NCBI RefSeq assembly: GCF_000173075.1
Contig: NZ_ABVL01000014.1
Location: forward strand, 62,001-126,000
Source: Chthoniobacter flavus Ellin428
Lineage (GTDB): Bacteria > Verrucomicrobiota > Verrucomicrobiia > Chthoniobacterales > Chthoniobacteraceae
DNA: 64,000 bases
Direction of reading: 5' to 3'
The notes below the pieces were generated by a model. That model was given only the letters and a program-made list of their open reading frames with translations, did no database searches and was not told the origin of the DNA. The translations under genes and the position numbers were made by a program. Below are positions 44,051-52,711 of the stretch, in pieces (positions within the stretch are counted from its first letter, which is position 1; every line of letters starts with the position of its first letter).

Positions 44051-44917
44051 CTACTTGAGCTGGTCGTTATAGCAATGCCACGCCCACCCCAGATAATGCG
44101 ACTGGGCGCTTTGGCGTTCGTCCACGCTCTTCAACATGTTGGGCAGCTTGTCGCGATAGTCGGGGGTGCGCAGGCCGATGATCATGGGCGCGAGATGCGT
44201 GTCATCGAGCCCGGCGTAGGCCATCGAGAGGTAACGCTCCGCGGCGTTCTGGAGTTTGCGCACCTTGGAATCGTCGCTCTTTCCATCATCCGGACTGCTG
44301 AGTTCGTAGAGCATGAGCGTCACGCGATCCACGGAGTTGAGCAGCGCCTTGCGTTGCTCGAGGTCGCCTTTGAGGAGTTTGTTGGGAATGTCTGCATCGA
44401 CGATCAGATGCGCGGCGCCGGCGATGGCGCGCACGCCACGGAAGGTCTCGATGAGGCCCGAGAGAAAGCCGAGGTTGCCGGCGCCTTTATTCTCCGCGCG
44501 CTGGTGCGGCTCGATATCGAGGTGGATGCCGTCGAAACGGCTTTGCGGGTGCGTCTCGTTGAATTGCACGATGGTGCGGGCGAGGGCGAGAAAGGAATCG
44601 CGCGGTTGTCCCGCTTCATCGGCGTCGATGCTATCGAGCAGAGCTTCGACACGAATGTGCGCCTGGTGGAGTCGGTCGATGAGCGCGATGAGCGGGGCCT
44701 CGTGCGCAAGGTCGTCGCGGCGCGAGACGGAGACATAGATTTCGTTGATGTCATGGGCCTTCGCGAAATCGCGCAGCTTCTCGGCCGCGCCCGCGGGCAT
44801 GAGGACCGAGGGCGTCTTCCACACCCAGAGGCCGTGGAGGGGCGCTTCGGCGGCGAGCGGGAAGGCCGGGCGAGCGAAACAAACCGTGAGGAAGCAGAGC
44901 AGGATAGTGAAACGCAT
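44051..44917 (-). CDS. Secreted GH18-like TIM-barrel protein
   Basis: 288 residues with a signal peptide (ILLCFLTVCFARPAFPLA). Contains FDGIHLDIEPH, which matches the DxxDxDxE catalytic motif of GH18-type glycosidases (D-G-I-H-L-D-I-E), and strands such as LHGLWVWKTPSVL and NEIYVSVSRRDD. The barrel is short for a full chitinase. Function unknown; activity on a glycan is inferred. Confidence 0.6.
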   Translation of the reverse strand: MRFTILLCFLTVCFARPAFPLAAEAPLHGLWVWKTPSVLMPAGAAEKLRDFAKAHDINEIYVSVSRRDDLAHEAPLIALIDRLHQAHIRVEALLDSIDADEAGQPRDSFLALARTIVQFNETHPQSRFDGIHLDIEPHQRAENKGAGNLGFLSGLIETFRGVRAIAGAAHLIVDADIPNKLLKGDLEQRKALLNSVDRVTLMLYELSSPDDGKSDDSKVRKLQNAAERYLSMAYAGLDDTHLAPMIIGLRTPDYRDKLPNMLKSVDERQSAQSHYLGWAWHCYNDQLK

Positions 44918-44977
44918 CTTAAATAACGCCGGAGAGGTGATGAGTTGTTAGCCTCGCCGCAGAAGTGAGGAAACGCT

Positions 44978-45014
44978 AAAAAATACGACCGGGCCCGAAA
45001 TCGGGCCCGGTCGT
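44978..45014 (-). terminator. Intrinsic terminator of the phosphatase gene
   Basis: A perfect GC-rich hairpin (arm acgaccgggcccga at 44986-44999, inverse at 45001-45014) lies 23 bases after the phosphatase stop. On the minus strand it is followed by attttttag (44985 down to 44977). A 14-base stem and U-tract give a textbook Rho-independent terminator. Confidence 0.9.
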
Positions 45015-45037
45015 TGGTGAACCGTAGATGTCTGATC

Positions 45038-46831
45038 TTAGAAGAGCGTTTGGGTGCCTTCGAGGCGGACGGCCTGCAACTCGTTCGGATTGAGACCGAG
45101 CAAGCGGAGGATGGTCGGCGCGATCTGCGTGGTTTCGACCGGATCCGAGTAACCGGAGCCACCGGGCGCGTTGGGGAAGGAAAGAAGAATCGGCACATTG
45201 CGGTCTTCGGGATGGCCGCCGCCGTGCTCGGAGATCTTGCTCTTCTTGCTTGTGTAAACGACGCCGTACTGGGCGATGCCGATGACATCAGGGAGGCGCG
45301 GATCGTTCGGGTTGGCCCCGATGAACTCGGCCGCTTCCGCGCCGGCAAAAACCTGCATGAGCCCTGCCGAGGTGATATCCTTGCCGTCGACGCTTCCACC
45401 CGGAACGTTGTAGTTGAGGAGGAAGTTTTTGGCGAACGGCGCCGCAGTCGGATCGTTGTGCCATTGGTTGTCGATCCAGATCAGCATTCCGTCGTCGTTG
45501 ACGCTGAAGGGTACCAGGTCGTTCCCGTTATGGCCGGCGCTTTTCCAGGCGGCGTTGAGCGCGTCGATGATGGAACTGTCCTTGATGCGATTGAGCGCGG
45601 CCGGATTCATCGGCGACTGGCCATGTTTGGCGGAAATGATGATCGCCGTGTCGTTGTAGAGTCCGCGCTGCTGGAGCGCGGCCACCATGCTGCCGAGCGA
45701 GCGGTCGACAAAGTCGAGCGCGTTGGACAGGACGGTGCCGGGCGTCGCGCCATCGGCCAGGTAGCCGCCGGGAGCGTTGCCGGACAAATCACCGTTCGTT
45801 GGCGAGGTCGGCAACTTTTGCGCGGTCGACACGGTCTGGAAGTTCATGCCGAAGATAGCGGGCGTGCCGGGATTCCCGGAGCCATCGTGGCGGTGACCGT
45901 TGATCCAGTTGATCACGGCCTGGACCTTGTAATTGTCGTACTGCTGCGTGCTGAGGTTGTTCGTGGTCCAGTCGTTCTGGTTGGGATCCGTGGGCGCCGC
46001 TGGGTTGGCGCTGCTGTTGATCTCCGGGGTGAAATAGTCGTCCACGCCGAGGCCGGAAGGACCTGAGAGAATCTGATAGGCCGGATGTTTGTCGGACCAG
46101 GCGGTGAGCAGGTGGTGCTCATGAGCCACCTCGAAGATGGTATTCACGCGGAGATACTCGCCCGGGTAAATCGGCTTGCCGGTGTGGGCGTCGACGGGCA
46201 ACTGCTTGGGATCGATGAGATTCACCGGGTTGCCGCTCAACTGGAGGATATTTGCCCAGGGATCGTTGCCCGGCGCCGGGACGATGCCCTGGCCGGCGTC
46301 GAGAGCGCCGAGATTCAAGTCCAGTTGCTCGAAGTAAGTCACCTCGGCTCCGGGAGCGGGGCCAGTGGGGTTGATGGTGCCGGCCGGGAAGACGGCGCGA
46401 TTCCAAGTGTCATCGTAATAGATGCCGGTCGAGGAAGGGTTGCCACCCGTGGCCTGGCCGACCATTCCGGGAAACGAGTCGGAAGGGAACGGAGTGCTGG
46501 CATTGATGTAATTGACGCCGCTGGCGGCGAGGGCGGCCAGGGTCGACTTGGGATGACTGCGGATATACGAGGCGAGATCCGACTGGTGGAGACCGTCGAC
46601 CGAGATGAGGAGGACGTGGTTGACGAGTTTCCCGTGGCCAAAGTTTCCGCCGTGATGCTCGCCCTGGCCGCCACCGCCCTGGGTATCCTCGTCGGCCTGA
46701 GTGGGAGTGGAAGCAGCGGCCAGCAGCAGGCTGGCGATGCTCGTCGCGAGAATGCAGCGGCCCAGTCGGAGCAAACTCATGGTAATGGAGTTGCCCGAAG
46801 TGCGGTCTGTTGCGATTGCGGTGTGTTTCAT
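45038..46831 (-). CDS. Secreted alkaline-phosphatase-superfamily enzyme (phosphodiesterase/nucleotide pyrophosphatase type)
   Basis: 597 residues. Signal peptide near residues 18-46. Catalytic-type segment HVLLISVDGLHQSDLASYI and the nucleophile region STPFPSDSFPGMVGQATGG, with later HHLLTAWSDKHPAY and ISAKHGQSP completing the metal-binding His/Asp sites. The body is rich in Gly/Asn/Pro, common in secreted forms. Substrate not known. The start at 46831 is uncertain; an ATG at 46780 also gives a signal peptide. A strong terminator lies downstream. Confidence 0.82.
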   Translation of the reverse strand: MKHTAIATDRTSGNSITMSLLRLGRCILATSIASLLLAAASTPTQADEDTQGGGGQGEHHGGNFGHGKLVNHVLLISVDGLHQSDLASYIRSHPKSTLAALAASGVNYINASTPFPSDSFPGMVGQATGGNPSSTGIYYDDTWNRAVFPAGTINPTGPAPGAEVTYFEQLDLNLGALDAGQGIVPAPGNDPWANILQLSGNPVNLIDPKQLPVDAHTGKPIYPGEYLRVNTIFEVAHEHHLLTAWSDKHPAYQILSGPSGLGVDDYFTPEINSSANPAAPTDPNQNDWTTNNLSTQQYDNYKVQAVINWINGHRHDGSGNPGTPAIFGMNFQTVSTAQKLPTSPTNGDLSGNAPGGYLADGATPGTVLSNALDFVDRSLGSMVAALQQRGLYNDTAIIISAKHGQSPMNPAALNRIKDSSIIDALNAAWKSAGHNGNDLVPFSVNDDGMLIWIDNQWHNDPTAAPFAKNFLLNYNVPGGSVDGKDITSAGLMQVFAGAEAAEFIGANPNDPRLPDVIGIAQYGVVYTSKKSKISEHGGGHPEDRNVPILLSFPNAPGGSGYSDPVETTQIAPTILRLLGLNPNELQAVRLEGTQTLF

Positions 46832-47261
46832 CGTGTCCGAATTATTGGGTTTGTATTTTGAGGTGATGCCGGCGTGAATTATCGCGCCGCACGGGATAAT
46901 TCGGTGGCGTTTGTCACGACAGTGCGTCGGAAATGATAAACCTTTGTGAACTTATCTCTCTCGAGAAATAGTAACTATAAGTCGCTGCCGGTAGCCGAGA
47001 TACGTTCATCTACTTATCCGTTCCGTTCGTTGTCTCGAAAGCAGCCTCCATTGGATGTTTCGAAGGTGAATTCATCGTATTTAGTGACGGTAACTACGGC
47101 ATCTCGAGCCACCGTACGCCCACGTAACATTGGCGGGAGCGGAGCGCTTCAGCCGGGAAGCGCAGCCAATTCATTCCCTCGGATATTTACTTTGCGAAGC
47201 CGATTCTCCGATCGCTCGAGGCGATGTTGACGAATGATGGTAAAGCGAGCCAATGACGCTT
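46832..47261. other. Gene-free upstream region
   Basis: Region between the phosphatase start and the second mobile element. One 94-codon frame at 46946-47230 has no family match and a biased Arg/Ser composition; I judge it non-coding. The region is lower in GC than its neighbours. Nothing else is seen apart from probable promoter sequence for the phosphatase. Confidence 0.5.
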
Positions 47262-47578
47262 GCGTTCTTGGAGTGCGGCAGTCCTCTCTAAGCATTACCC
47301 ACATCTTTGCCCGGTGTTTGGACGTCGATACGGATAGCGCCTTGGGAGCGGCGACCCCGCCATGGCAGGGTCGCCGACCGGAACAAACGCGCGGAGCGCC
47401 ATCTTTTGGGCGTCGCTCCGCGACGCAGGGCGACTGGAAAGTCGCCCCTCCCAGTGAGCCGCAGCCGAATTCCCCGCTGTCCCTAAACCGACCAAAGATG
47501 TGGGTAATGCTTAGAGTCCTCTACCGCTTTCGAGAGGTGACTCCCAAAGCGCCAGAGGACGGGCGCACTCCGAAACGC
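47262..47578. repeat. Host palindromic repeat, interrupted by a mobile element
   Basis: Without the insert, the sequence reads gcgttcttggagtgcggc, agtcctct, accgcttt (47262-47287 then 47523-47530). Its inverse follows as aaagcgccagaggacgggcg and cactccgaaacgc (47546-47578), about 34-base arms with a few mismatches. The MITE-like element sits inside the left arm. A similar palindrome, less complete, flanks copy 1 at 14462-14845. Confidence 0.65.
47288..47514. mobile_element. MITE-like element, copy 2 (227 bp, 8-bp target duplication)
   Basis: The termini are perfect inverted repeats, ctaagcattacccacatctt followed by tg (22 bases at each end). Flanking direct repeats agtcctct (47280-47287 and 47515-47522) form a perfect 8-base target duplication. 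The interior differs from copy 1, with short palindromes such as gcgactggaaagtcgc. There is no transposase; it belongs to the same family as 14530-14821. Confidence 0.88.
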
Positions 47579-47743
47579 TTTCGCGCCCAGTCACGCCAAA
47601 CGGTGTTCGTAAACACTGCCTTGCCTCAATGGCTCGCTCTTCTCCGCGGTGCGCGACACTACTAGTACGTAGATTTTCCAGCCAACCTGTCGGCGGAGGT
47701 ATTTGTTATCGGATTAGCGATGGGGTGTTTATGGAGCGAGAAA

Positions 47744-48007
47744 ATGAAGGGTGGACAGACGATAAATATCGGCGATGCTCCCGCGCCCTCCCTCCATTCC
47801 GCCATCACCCGGGATGCGATTCCTATTATGATGCAAGTCATTCGTCTTCAAGAATTCCATGTCTCTCAGGCCGGCAAACGGACCTGGATGTCCGTGCAGC
47901 GCGCGTGGGGCGAACATCCCGAACAACGCCCGCAACTCGCTGACAATCTCCGCCGCATCGTGCGCGCGGTGAATGGTGTCGTCAGCCAGCCGCTGCGCCC
48001 GCAGTAA
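47744..48007 (+). CDS. Hypothetical small protein
   Basis: 87 residues from the ATG at 47744 (MKGGQTINIGDAPAPSLHS...), mixed charge, no signal or helix and no family. Just upstream of the convergent MbfA-like gene. Coding status is doubtful; composition looks protein-like (WMSVQRAWGEHPEQRPQLAD). Confidence 0.4.
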   Translation: MKGGQTINIGDAPAPSLHSAITRDAIPIMMQVIRLQEFHVSQAGKRTWMSVQRAWGEHPEQRPQLADNLRRIVRAVNGVVSQPLRPQ

Positions 48008-48010
48008 TCT

Positions 48011-48964
48011 TTAACCCGCGCCGATCAACCAGCCGGCGAGGAAGACGAGAACGCCGCCGACGATGACTTGGAAACTCGCGGAGAGGAAGGGCGTGTCCAT
48101 GTAGCGGTAGCGGATCCAGGAGATGACGGCGAGTTCCACCACGACGACGGCAATGGCGATGCTCGTGGCGAGGTGAAAGTTGTGAATGAGATACGGCAGG
48201 GTGTGGCCGATGCCGCCGAGCGTGGTCATGAGTCCGCAGACGGTGCCACGCAGCCAGGGATGGCCGCGGCCGCTCAGCTTGCCATCATCGGAGAGCGCCT
48301 CGGCGAAGCCCATGCTGATGCCTGCGCCGACGGACGCGGCGAGACCGACCTTGAACGTTTCGCCGGTGTTGCCCGTGGCGAAGGCGGCGGCGAAGAGTGG
48401 AGCGAGTGTGGAGACGGAGCCATCCATGAGGCCCGCGAGCCCGGGCTGCACAAAACGCAAGACGAACATGCGCTTCGCGGTCTCGTGCTCCTGCTCGACT
48501 TCGCCGGCCTGGGTTTGCTCGGCATTGACGCTCTCGGCGGTGGCCTCGTGTTTCAGTTCTTCATTGGCGAGATCGCCGAGGAGCTGGCGCACGGCGGCGT
48601 CGGTGGCCTTTTGCGCCGAGGCCTCGTAGAAGCGGCGGGCGTCCTGTTCCATGATCGCCGCTTCCTCGCGCGCCTTCTCGGGACGCAGTGAGGTGGTGAG
48701 CCAGGAAGGCCGCCGGATATTGAAGCCCTCGACGTCCTGTCGACGAATGAGCGGCACGTGTTCGCCAAATTTCTTTTGGTAGAGATCGAGCAAGCGATGG
48801 CGGTGCCCGGATTCCTCATCGGCCATGCGGGTGAAGAGTTCGGCGGTGGCGGGAAAATCGGCGCGCAGCCCCTCGGCGAAGTCGCGATAAATGCGCCCGT
48901 CTTCCTCCTCCGAAGTGATGGCGAGCGCGAGAATCTGGGCCTCGTTGAGATCACGAAAATGCAT
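48011..48964 (-). CDS. mbfA: Membrane-bound ferritin-like/VIT1 fusion, iron exporter (MbfA-like)
   Basis: 317 residues. The N-terminal half (1-165) is a rubrerythrin/ferritin-like four-helix domain with metal-binding Glu/His residues (ITSEEEDGRIYRDFAE, MADEESGHRHRLLDLY, ANEELKHEA). The C-terminal half is a VIT1/CCC1-type membrane domain (VQPGLAGLMDGSVSTLAPLF, GAGISMGFAEALSDDG and three more helices). In alpha-proteobacteria MbfA exports iron under iron excess or peroxide. The same domain order supports that role here. Confidence 0.85.
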   Translation of the reverse strand: MHFRDLNEAQILALAITSEEEDGRIYRDFAEGLRADFPATAELFTRMADEESGHRHRLLDLYQKKFGEHVPLIRRQDVEGFNIRRPSWLTTSLRPEKAREEAAIMEQDARRFYEASAQKATDAAVRQLLGDLANEELKHEATAESVNAEQTQAGEVEQEHETAKRMFVLRFVQPGLAGLMDGSVSTLAPLFAAAFATGNTGETFKVGLAASVGAGISMGFAEALSDDGKLSGRGHPWLRGTVCGLMTTLGGIGHTLPYLIHNFHLATSIAIAVVVVELAVISWIRYRYMDTPFLSASFQVIVGGVLVFLAGWLIGAG

Positions 48965-49003
48965 GGTCGAGTTTTACGGACGAATCGAGGGTGAGGGAAG
49001 GCG

Positions 49004-49076
49004 GAACGGAATGACGAATGAGGCATTCGTGCTTTTTGCCTTCGTTCGTCATTCGTCATTACGCATTCGTCATTTC
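49004..49076. repeat. aatgacgaatg-type inverted repeat (family C)
   Basis: gaatgacgaatgaggcattc with the inverse ttcgtcattcgtcattacgc and cattcgtcattt; pairs over much of the 70 bases. Lies 40 bases upstream of the mbfA start on the divergent side. Copies at 35263 and 63111. Confidence 0.55.
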
Positions 49077-49133
49077 CCATCCATCCAGTGCGACGGCGGG
49101 ATGCGATCACCACTTGAGCTGTCGCTTTTGTCA

Positions 49134-49385
49134 ATGTCTCTCCTGCTTAACGCCAATCCGTTTGTTCTCTCCACGCAGCACAAAGTAGATATCGCGGTGG
49201 CGGAAGGAGAGCGGCTGCTGGCGAGGTTCGATTCGATCCAAGGACGCAACGATTTGCTGGCGTTGCGTTTACAGCGCGCGATCTGCCGCCTACGCGGCCA
49301 CTTCGACCAGGGCATCGTCGAGCTTTGCCTCCAGCGACTGCGCGTGGCCGCGGAGCAGAGAAGGTATCCCACGGAATATTTGTAA
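49134..49385 (+). CDS. Hypothetical small protein upstream of glmS
   Basis: 83 residues (MSLLLNANPFVLSTQHKVDI...), helical and Leu/Arg-rich, no signal. Same strand as glmS and 81 bases before it. No family recognised. Confidence 0.45.
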   Translation: MSLLLNANPFVLSTQHKVDIAVAEGERLLARFDSIQGRNDLLALRLQRAICRLRGHFDQGIVELCLQRLRVAAEQRRYPTEYL

Positions 49386-49466
49386 GCGGTCCGCCGGTCC
49401 TCGCGCCGCTTGCGCAACCCTGCCTCCTCTGGCAGGGTGCGCCTTCACTTCATCATTCCTTATTTT

Positions 49467-51317
49467 ATGTGCGGCATCATCGGCTACATCGGCAAATCCC
49501 AGGCGGTTCCCATCCTTCTCGACGGCCTGCGTCGGTTGGAATATCGCGGCTATGACAGCGCCGGTGTGGCCATCTACGACGGCGGCAAAATCGAGACGCG
49601 CAAACGCGTTGGCCGCATCGCCAACCTGGCCGAATTGATCAAGCAATCGCCGCCCGCCGGCACCGCGGGCATTTCGCACACCCGCTGGGCCACGCACGGC
49701 GGCGTGACGGATGAAAACGCGCACCCGCACTCGGACGAAAGCGGCCAGCTTCACCTCTGCCACAATGGGGTGATCGAAAATTACAACGTGCTGAAGGACC
49801 AGCTCGTTCGCGAAGGGCACACTTTCAAAAGCCAGACGGACACCGAAGTGCTCGCGCACCTCATTGGCAAACACTATGACGCGATCGGTGGCGAACCGAC
49901 GAAGGGGCGCCTGGTGGAAGCGCTGCGCCTCGCACTGAAACAAGTCGTCGGCACCTACGGCATCGTGCTCATGCACAAGGATCTGCCGGATGTGCTCGTC
50001 GGCGCGCGGCGGGGCAGCCCGCTCGTGCTCGGCGTGGGCAAGGGCGAGAATTTCTTTGCCAGCGACGTCTCGGCCATCGTGGCCTACACGCGCGACGCCA
50101 TTTATTTGAAGGACTACGACATCGCGGCGCTGACCCGCGAGGAGTTCGAGATTAGCAGCCTGCTCGGCGGGGCGAGCGGTTTCGAGGTATCGAAGGTCGA
50201 GTTCAGCGAAGAGGACGTGAACAAGGGCGACTTCCCGCACTACATGCTCAAGGAGATCTACGAGCAGACCGAGACGATCCAGGACGCGATGCGTGGCCGT
50301 CTCAGCCGCGAGGAAGCCACCTCCAAGCTCGGCGGACTGGAGATGACGAATGCCGAACTGCGCAGCGTCGAGCGCATCATCCTCACCGGTTGCGGCACGG
50401 CCAGTCACGCGGCCATGGTGGGCGAGTACATCATCGAAGAACTCGCGCACGTGCCGACGGAAGTGGAATTCGCCAGCGAGTTCCGCTACCGCAACATGCC
50501 GCTGCCGAAGGATTCGCTCGTCTTCGTGATTTCGCAAAGCGGTGAGACAGCGGACACCCTGGCCGCCCTCCGCGAAAGCCAGCGCAAGGGGCATCGCACG
50601 CTGGGCGTTTGCAACAACGTGGCCAGCACCATTGCCCGCGAGAGCGACGGTGGTGTCTACATGCACGCGGGGCCGGAGATCGGCGTGGCGGCGACGAAGT
50701 CGTTCACCTCGCAGGTCACGATCCTCACCCTCATCGGTCTGCTACTCGGGCGCATCCGCCACATGAGCACGACTGAGGGTTTGCGCATCATCGATGAACT
50801 CGAAGCGATCCCGGCGAAGGTGGCGAAGATTTTGGAGCAGACCGATCATATCAAGAAGATCGCCGAGAAGTACAGCGGCGCGCATTCGATGATGTTCCTC
50901 GGCCGGCAGTTCAACTATCCGGTGGCGCTCGAGGGCGCGCTGAAGATGAAGGAGATTTCCTACATCCACGCCAGCGGCCATCCCTCGGCGGAGCTCAAGC
51001 ACGGCGTCATCGCGCTGATCAGCGCGGATGTGCCGAGCGTCTTCATCGCGCCGGACGATTCGGTGTTCGAGAAGAACGTGAGCAACATCGAGGAAGTGCG
51101 CGCGCGCAAAGGGCCGATCATCAGCATCGCCACCGAGGGAAATACGAAGATCGAGAAGGTCTCCGACGACGTGATCTTCATCCCGCCGTGCCCGGATTTT
51201 CTCTCGCCGATTCTCACTTCGATCCCGCTGCAATTGCTGGCTTATCACACGGCCGTGACGCTCGGCTGCGACGTGGACAAGCCGCGCAATCTCGCGAAGA
51301 GCGTGACGGTGGAGTAG
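49467..51317 (+). CDS. glmS: Glutamine-fructose-6-phosphate aminotransferase
   Basis: 616 residues. N-terminal glutamine amidotransferase domain with Cys2 as nucleophile (MCGIIGYIGK), THGGVTDENAHPH and the rest of the Ntn fold; two SIS domains follow (ILTGCGTASHAAMVGEYI, VFVISQSGETADTL, GPEIGVAATKSFTSQV). It makes glucosamine 6-phosphate for murein and LPS. The start at 49467 is fixed by the need for Cys2. No glmS ribozyme structure is evident upstream. Confidence 0.96.
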   Translation: MCGIIGYIGKSQAVPILLDGLRRLEYRGYDSAGVAIYDGGKIETRKRVGRIANLAELIKQSPPAGTAGISHTRWATHGGVTDENAHPHSDESGQLHLCHNGVIENYNVLKDQLVREGHTFKSQTDTEVLAHLIGKHYDAIGGEPTKGRLVEALRLALKQVVGTYGIVLMHKDLPDVLVGARRGSPLVLGVGKGENFFASDVSAIVAYTRDAIYLKDYDIAALTREEFEISSLLGGASGFEVSKVEFSEEDVNKGDFPHYMLKEIYEQTETIQDAMRGRLSREEATSKLGGLEMTNAELRSVERIILTGCGTASHAAMVGEYIIEELAHVPTEVEFASEFRYRNMPLPKDSLVFVISQSGETADTLAALRESQRKGHRTLGVCNNVASTIARESDGGVYMHAGPEIGVAATKSFTSQVTILTLIGLLLGRIRHMSTTEGLRIIDELEAIPAKVAKILEQTDHIKKIAEKYSGAHSMMFLGRQFNYPVALEGALKMKEISYIHASGHPSAELKHGVIALISADVPSVFIAPDDSVFEKNVSNIEEVRARKGPIISIATEGNTKIEKVSDDVIFIPPCPDFLSPILTSIPLQLLAYHTAVTLGCDVDKPRNLAKSVTVE

Positions 51318-51343
51318 CGGTCAAAGCGGCTACGTCGCTCGCG

Positions 51344-51410
51344 ATAGGAAGTATGGGAGGAATAGGAGCTACTGTGCTCCCATACCTCCTATTCTTCCCA
51401 TTCCTCCTAT
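51344..51410. terminator. Palindrome between convergent genes (family B)
   Basis: ataggaagtatgggaggaat and aggag (51344-51368) pair with ctcccatacctcctattctt and following (51377-51410). It lies between convergent glmS and the lipoprotein gene, as does the similar repeat at 31221-31285. Confidence 0.6.
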
Positions 51411-51422
51411 GTGCCAGGCCGC

Positions 51423-51833
51423 CTAGTGAGCCGGAAAATTCACCCCTGGCGGAATCGTGATGCGTTCGCCGGAGAAAGTGACCATCTCGTAATTGTGGAG
51501 TACGACCACGCTGCCATCGCGTGCGATGACCTGGCCGCTGCGATCCACCGAGTAGCCTTGGGCGAAGCGTTGGCGCTGGTAGAGGCGCGTGGCGGCGCCA
51601 TCGCGGATGTAATAGTAATACCGGCCCACCCGCCCGATGCCTTCCGGTCGGCCCACCCCCTCCACGGCGACGCCGGTTCGGCCGCTGGCGCCGGGCTTCA
51701 GATCCACCGAGGTGGTGCTTTGGCCCGCTTCCGCGAAATAGGCATCTCGGGAGGGGGTCTCGCAGGCGGAAAATCCCGCGAGGAGGCAGGCGGTGGCGAG
51801 GGCGGTAAAGGACAGACGACCGGTGGGGTTCAT
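51423..51833 (-). CDS. Lipoprotein of unknown function
   Basis: 136 residues from the ATG at 51833, with a lipobox (LLAGFSAC, Cys24). Then a beta-rich domain with GRVGRYYYYIRDGAATRLY and a tail of DGSVVVLHNYEMVTFSGERITIPPGVNFPAH. Frame is open far upstream, but only this part has a signal peptide. Unknown role in the envelope. Confidence 0.65.
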   Translation of the reverse strand: MNPTGRLSFTALATACLLAGFSACETPSRDAYFAEAGQSTTSVDLKPGASGRTGVAVEGVGRPEGIGRVGRYYYYIRDGAATRLYQRQRFAQGYSVDRSGQVIARDGSVVVLHNYEMVTFSGERITIPPGVNFPAH

Positions 51834-52004
51834 ATCGAATGTTTCGAGAAAGAAAGGAGCTATGGACGCGTTGAGGTAGATTAAAAAACGATCGCCATAC
51901 GAAAGCCCACAACCAATTTCGTTCCGTTGGGTTTGAAAATAAAATCGTTTCGGGTAAAAGAGGTGAAGCCGTCCGCTCGGCTGTCCGCGAACCACACATT
52001 GACT

Positions 52005-52310
52005 ATGAAATACGCGAAACTGGCTTCTCTCCTCCTCCCACTCGTTTTTCCAGGCGCCGGGTCGGCCCTGGCGGGCGATACCACGGTCTACTCCGAACAC
52101 ACCACCACCGTTCGCGTTCATGAGCACCATCAGCCGTTCGTCTATGTTGGCCGGGCGGTGGAAAGCTTTTTGCACTGGCCCCGGCTCTTGTCGGAAGGCA
52201 TCGAGGGGGATCGTGCTCTTTTTAATCGGCGCGGTTTCCTCGGCACCAAGGAAGTGCCGGTGGAGGACTGCATCATCTCGCCGGCGGATGGAGTGCTGGT
52301 TGTGAGGTAA
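52005..52310 (+). CDS. Small secreted protein of unknown function
   Basis: 101 residues with a signal peptide (LASLLLPLVFPGAGSALA). The mature part is His-rich at first (TVRVHEHHQPFVYV) and contains a single Cys. Divergent from the lipoprotein gene. Not recognised. Confidence 0.6.
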   Translation: MKYAKLASLLLPLVFPGAGSALAGDTTVYSEHTTTVRVHEHHQPFVYVGRAVESFLHWPRLLSEGIEGDRALFNRRGFLGTKEVPVEDCIISPADGVLVVR

Positions 52311-52459
52311 CGCTGGCCGCGAACGCTCGGAAGGACGCGTGCCGGCGGGTTCCCATCTTCGGCGAGGCGAGGAATATTGGGGCACGCACGGCAGCGCGTC
52401 CCTCCAACCTCCCATCCACGCCAACGGGCGAAAGCGATTTAGGGGTAAAGGAGAAACCT

Positions 52460-52612
52460 ATGTCATTGCTTCTGATTATATTGTTAGTGCTGCTCCTGGT
52501 GGGGGCGCTCCCGATGTGGCCATATAGTAATAGTTGGGGTTATTACCCCGGTGGCGGCCTCGGCTTGGTGCTGCTCATCGTCGTGATCCTGGCCTTGACC
52601 GGCCACCTGTAG
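52460..52612 (+). CDS. DUF3309-type small membrane protein
   Basis: 50 residues: two hydrophobic helices (1-17 and 33-48) separated by WPYSNSWGYYPGGG, the conserved DUF3309 pattern. Strong Shine-Dalgarno (AAAGGAG) 6 bases upstream. Too short for most gene calls. Function unknown. Confidence 0.82.
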   Translation: MSLLLIILLVLLLVGALPMWPYSNSWGYYPGGGLGLVLLIVVILALTGHL

Positions 52613-52711
52613 AGCGAGACGCATCCAGAGATTGCCTGCGGTTTCGTGGAGCGAACGTGTCAACGCGTCCGCTCCACGCTCCGCCGACGAATCCTTGGGG
52701 CCCATCTAATT

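Noticed and set aside
46946..47230. A 94-codon plus frame in the gene-free region
   Set aside because: Arg/Ser-rich, no start context and no family; probably chance.
49386..49466. A possible glmS ribozyme
   Set aside because: The gap upstream of glmS is only 81 bases and I could not fold the conserved core of the ribozyme there.
49290..50666. A 458-codon minus-strand frame
   Set aside because: Antisense to glmS; no family resemblance.
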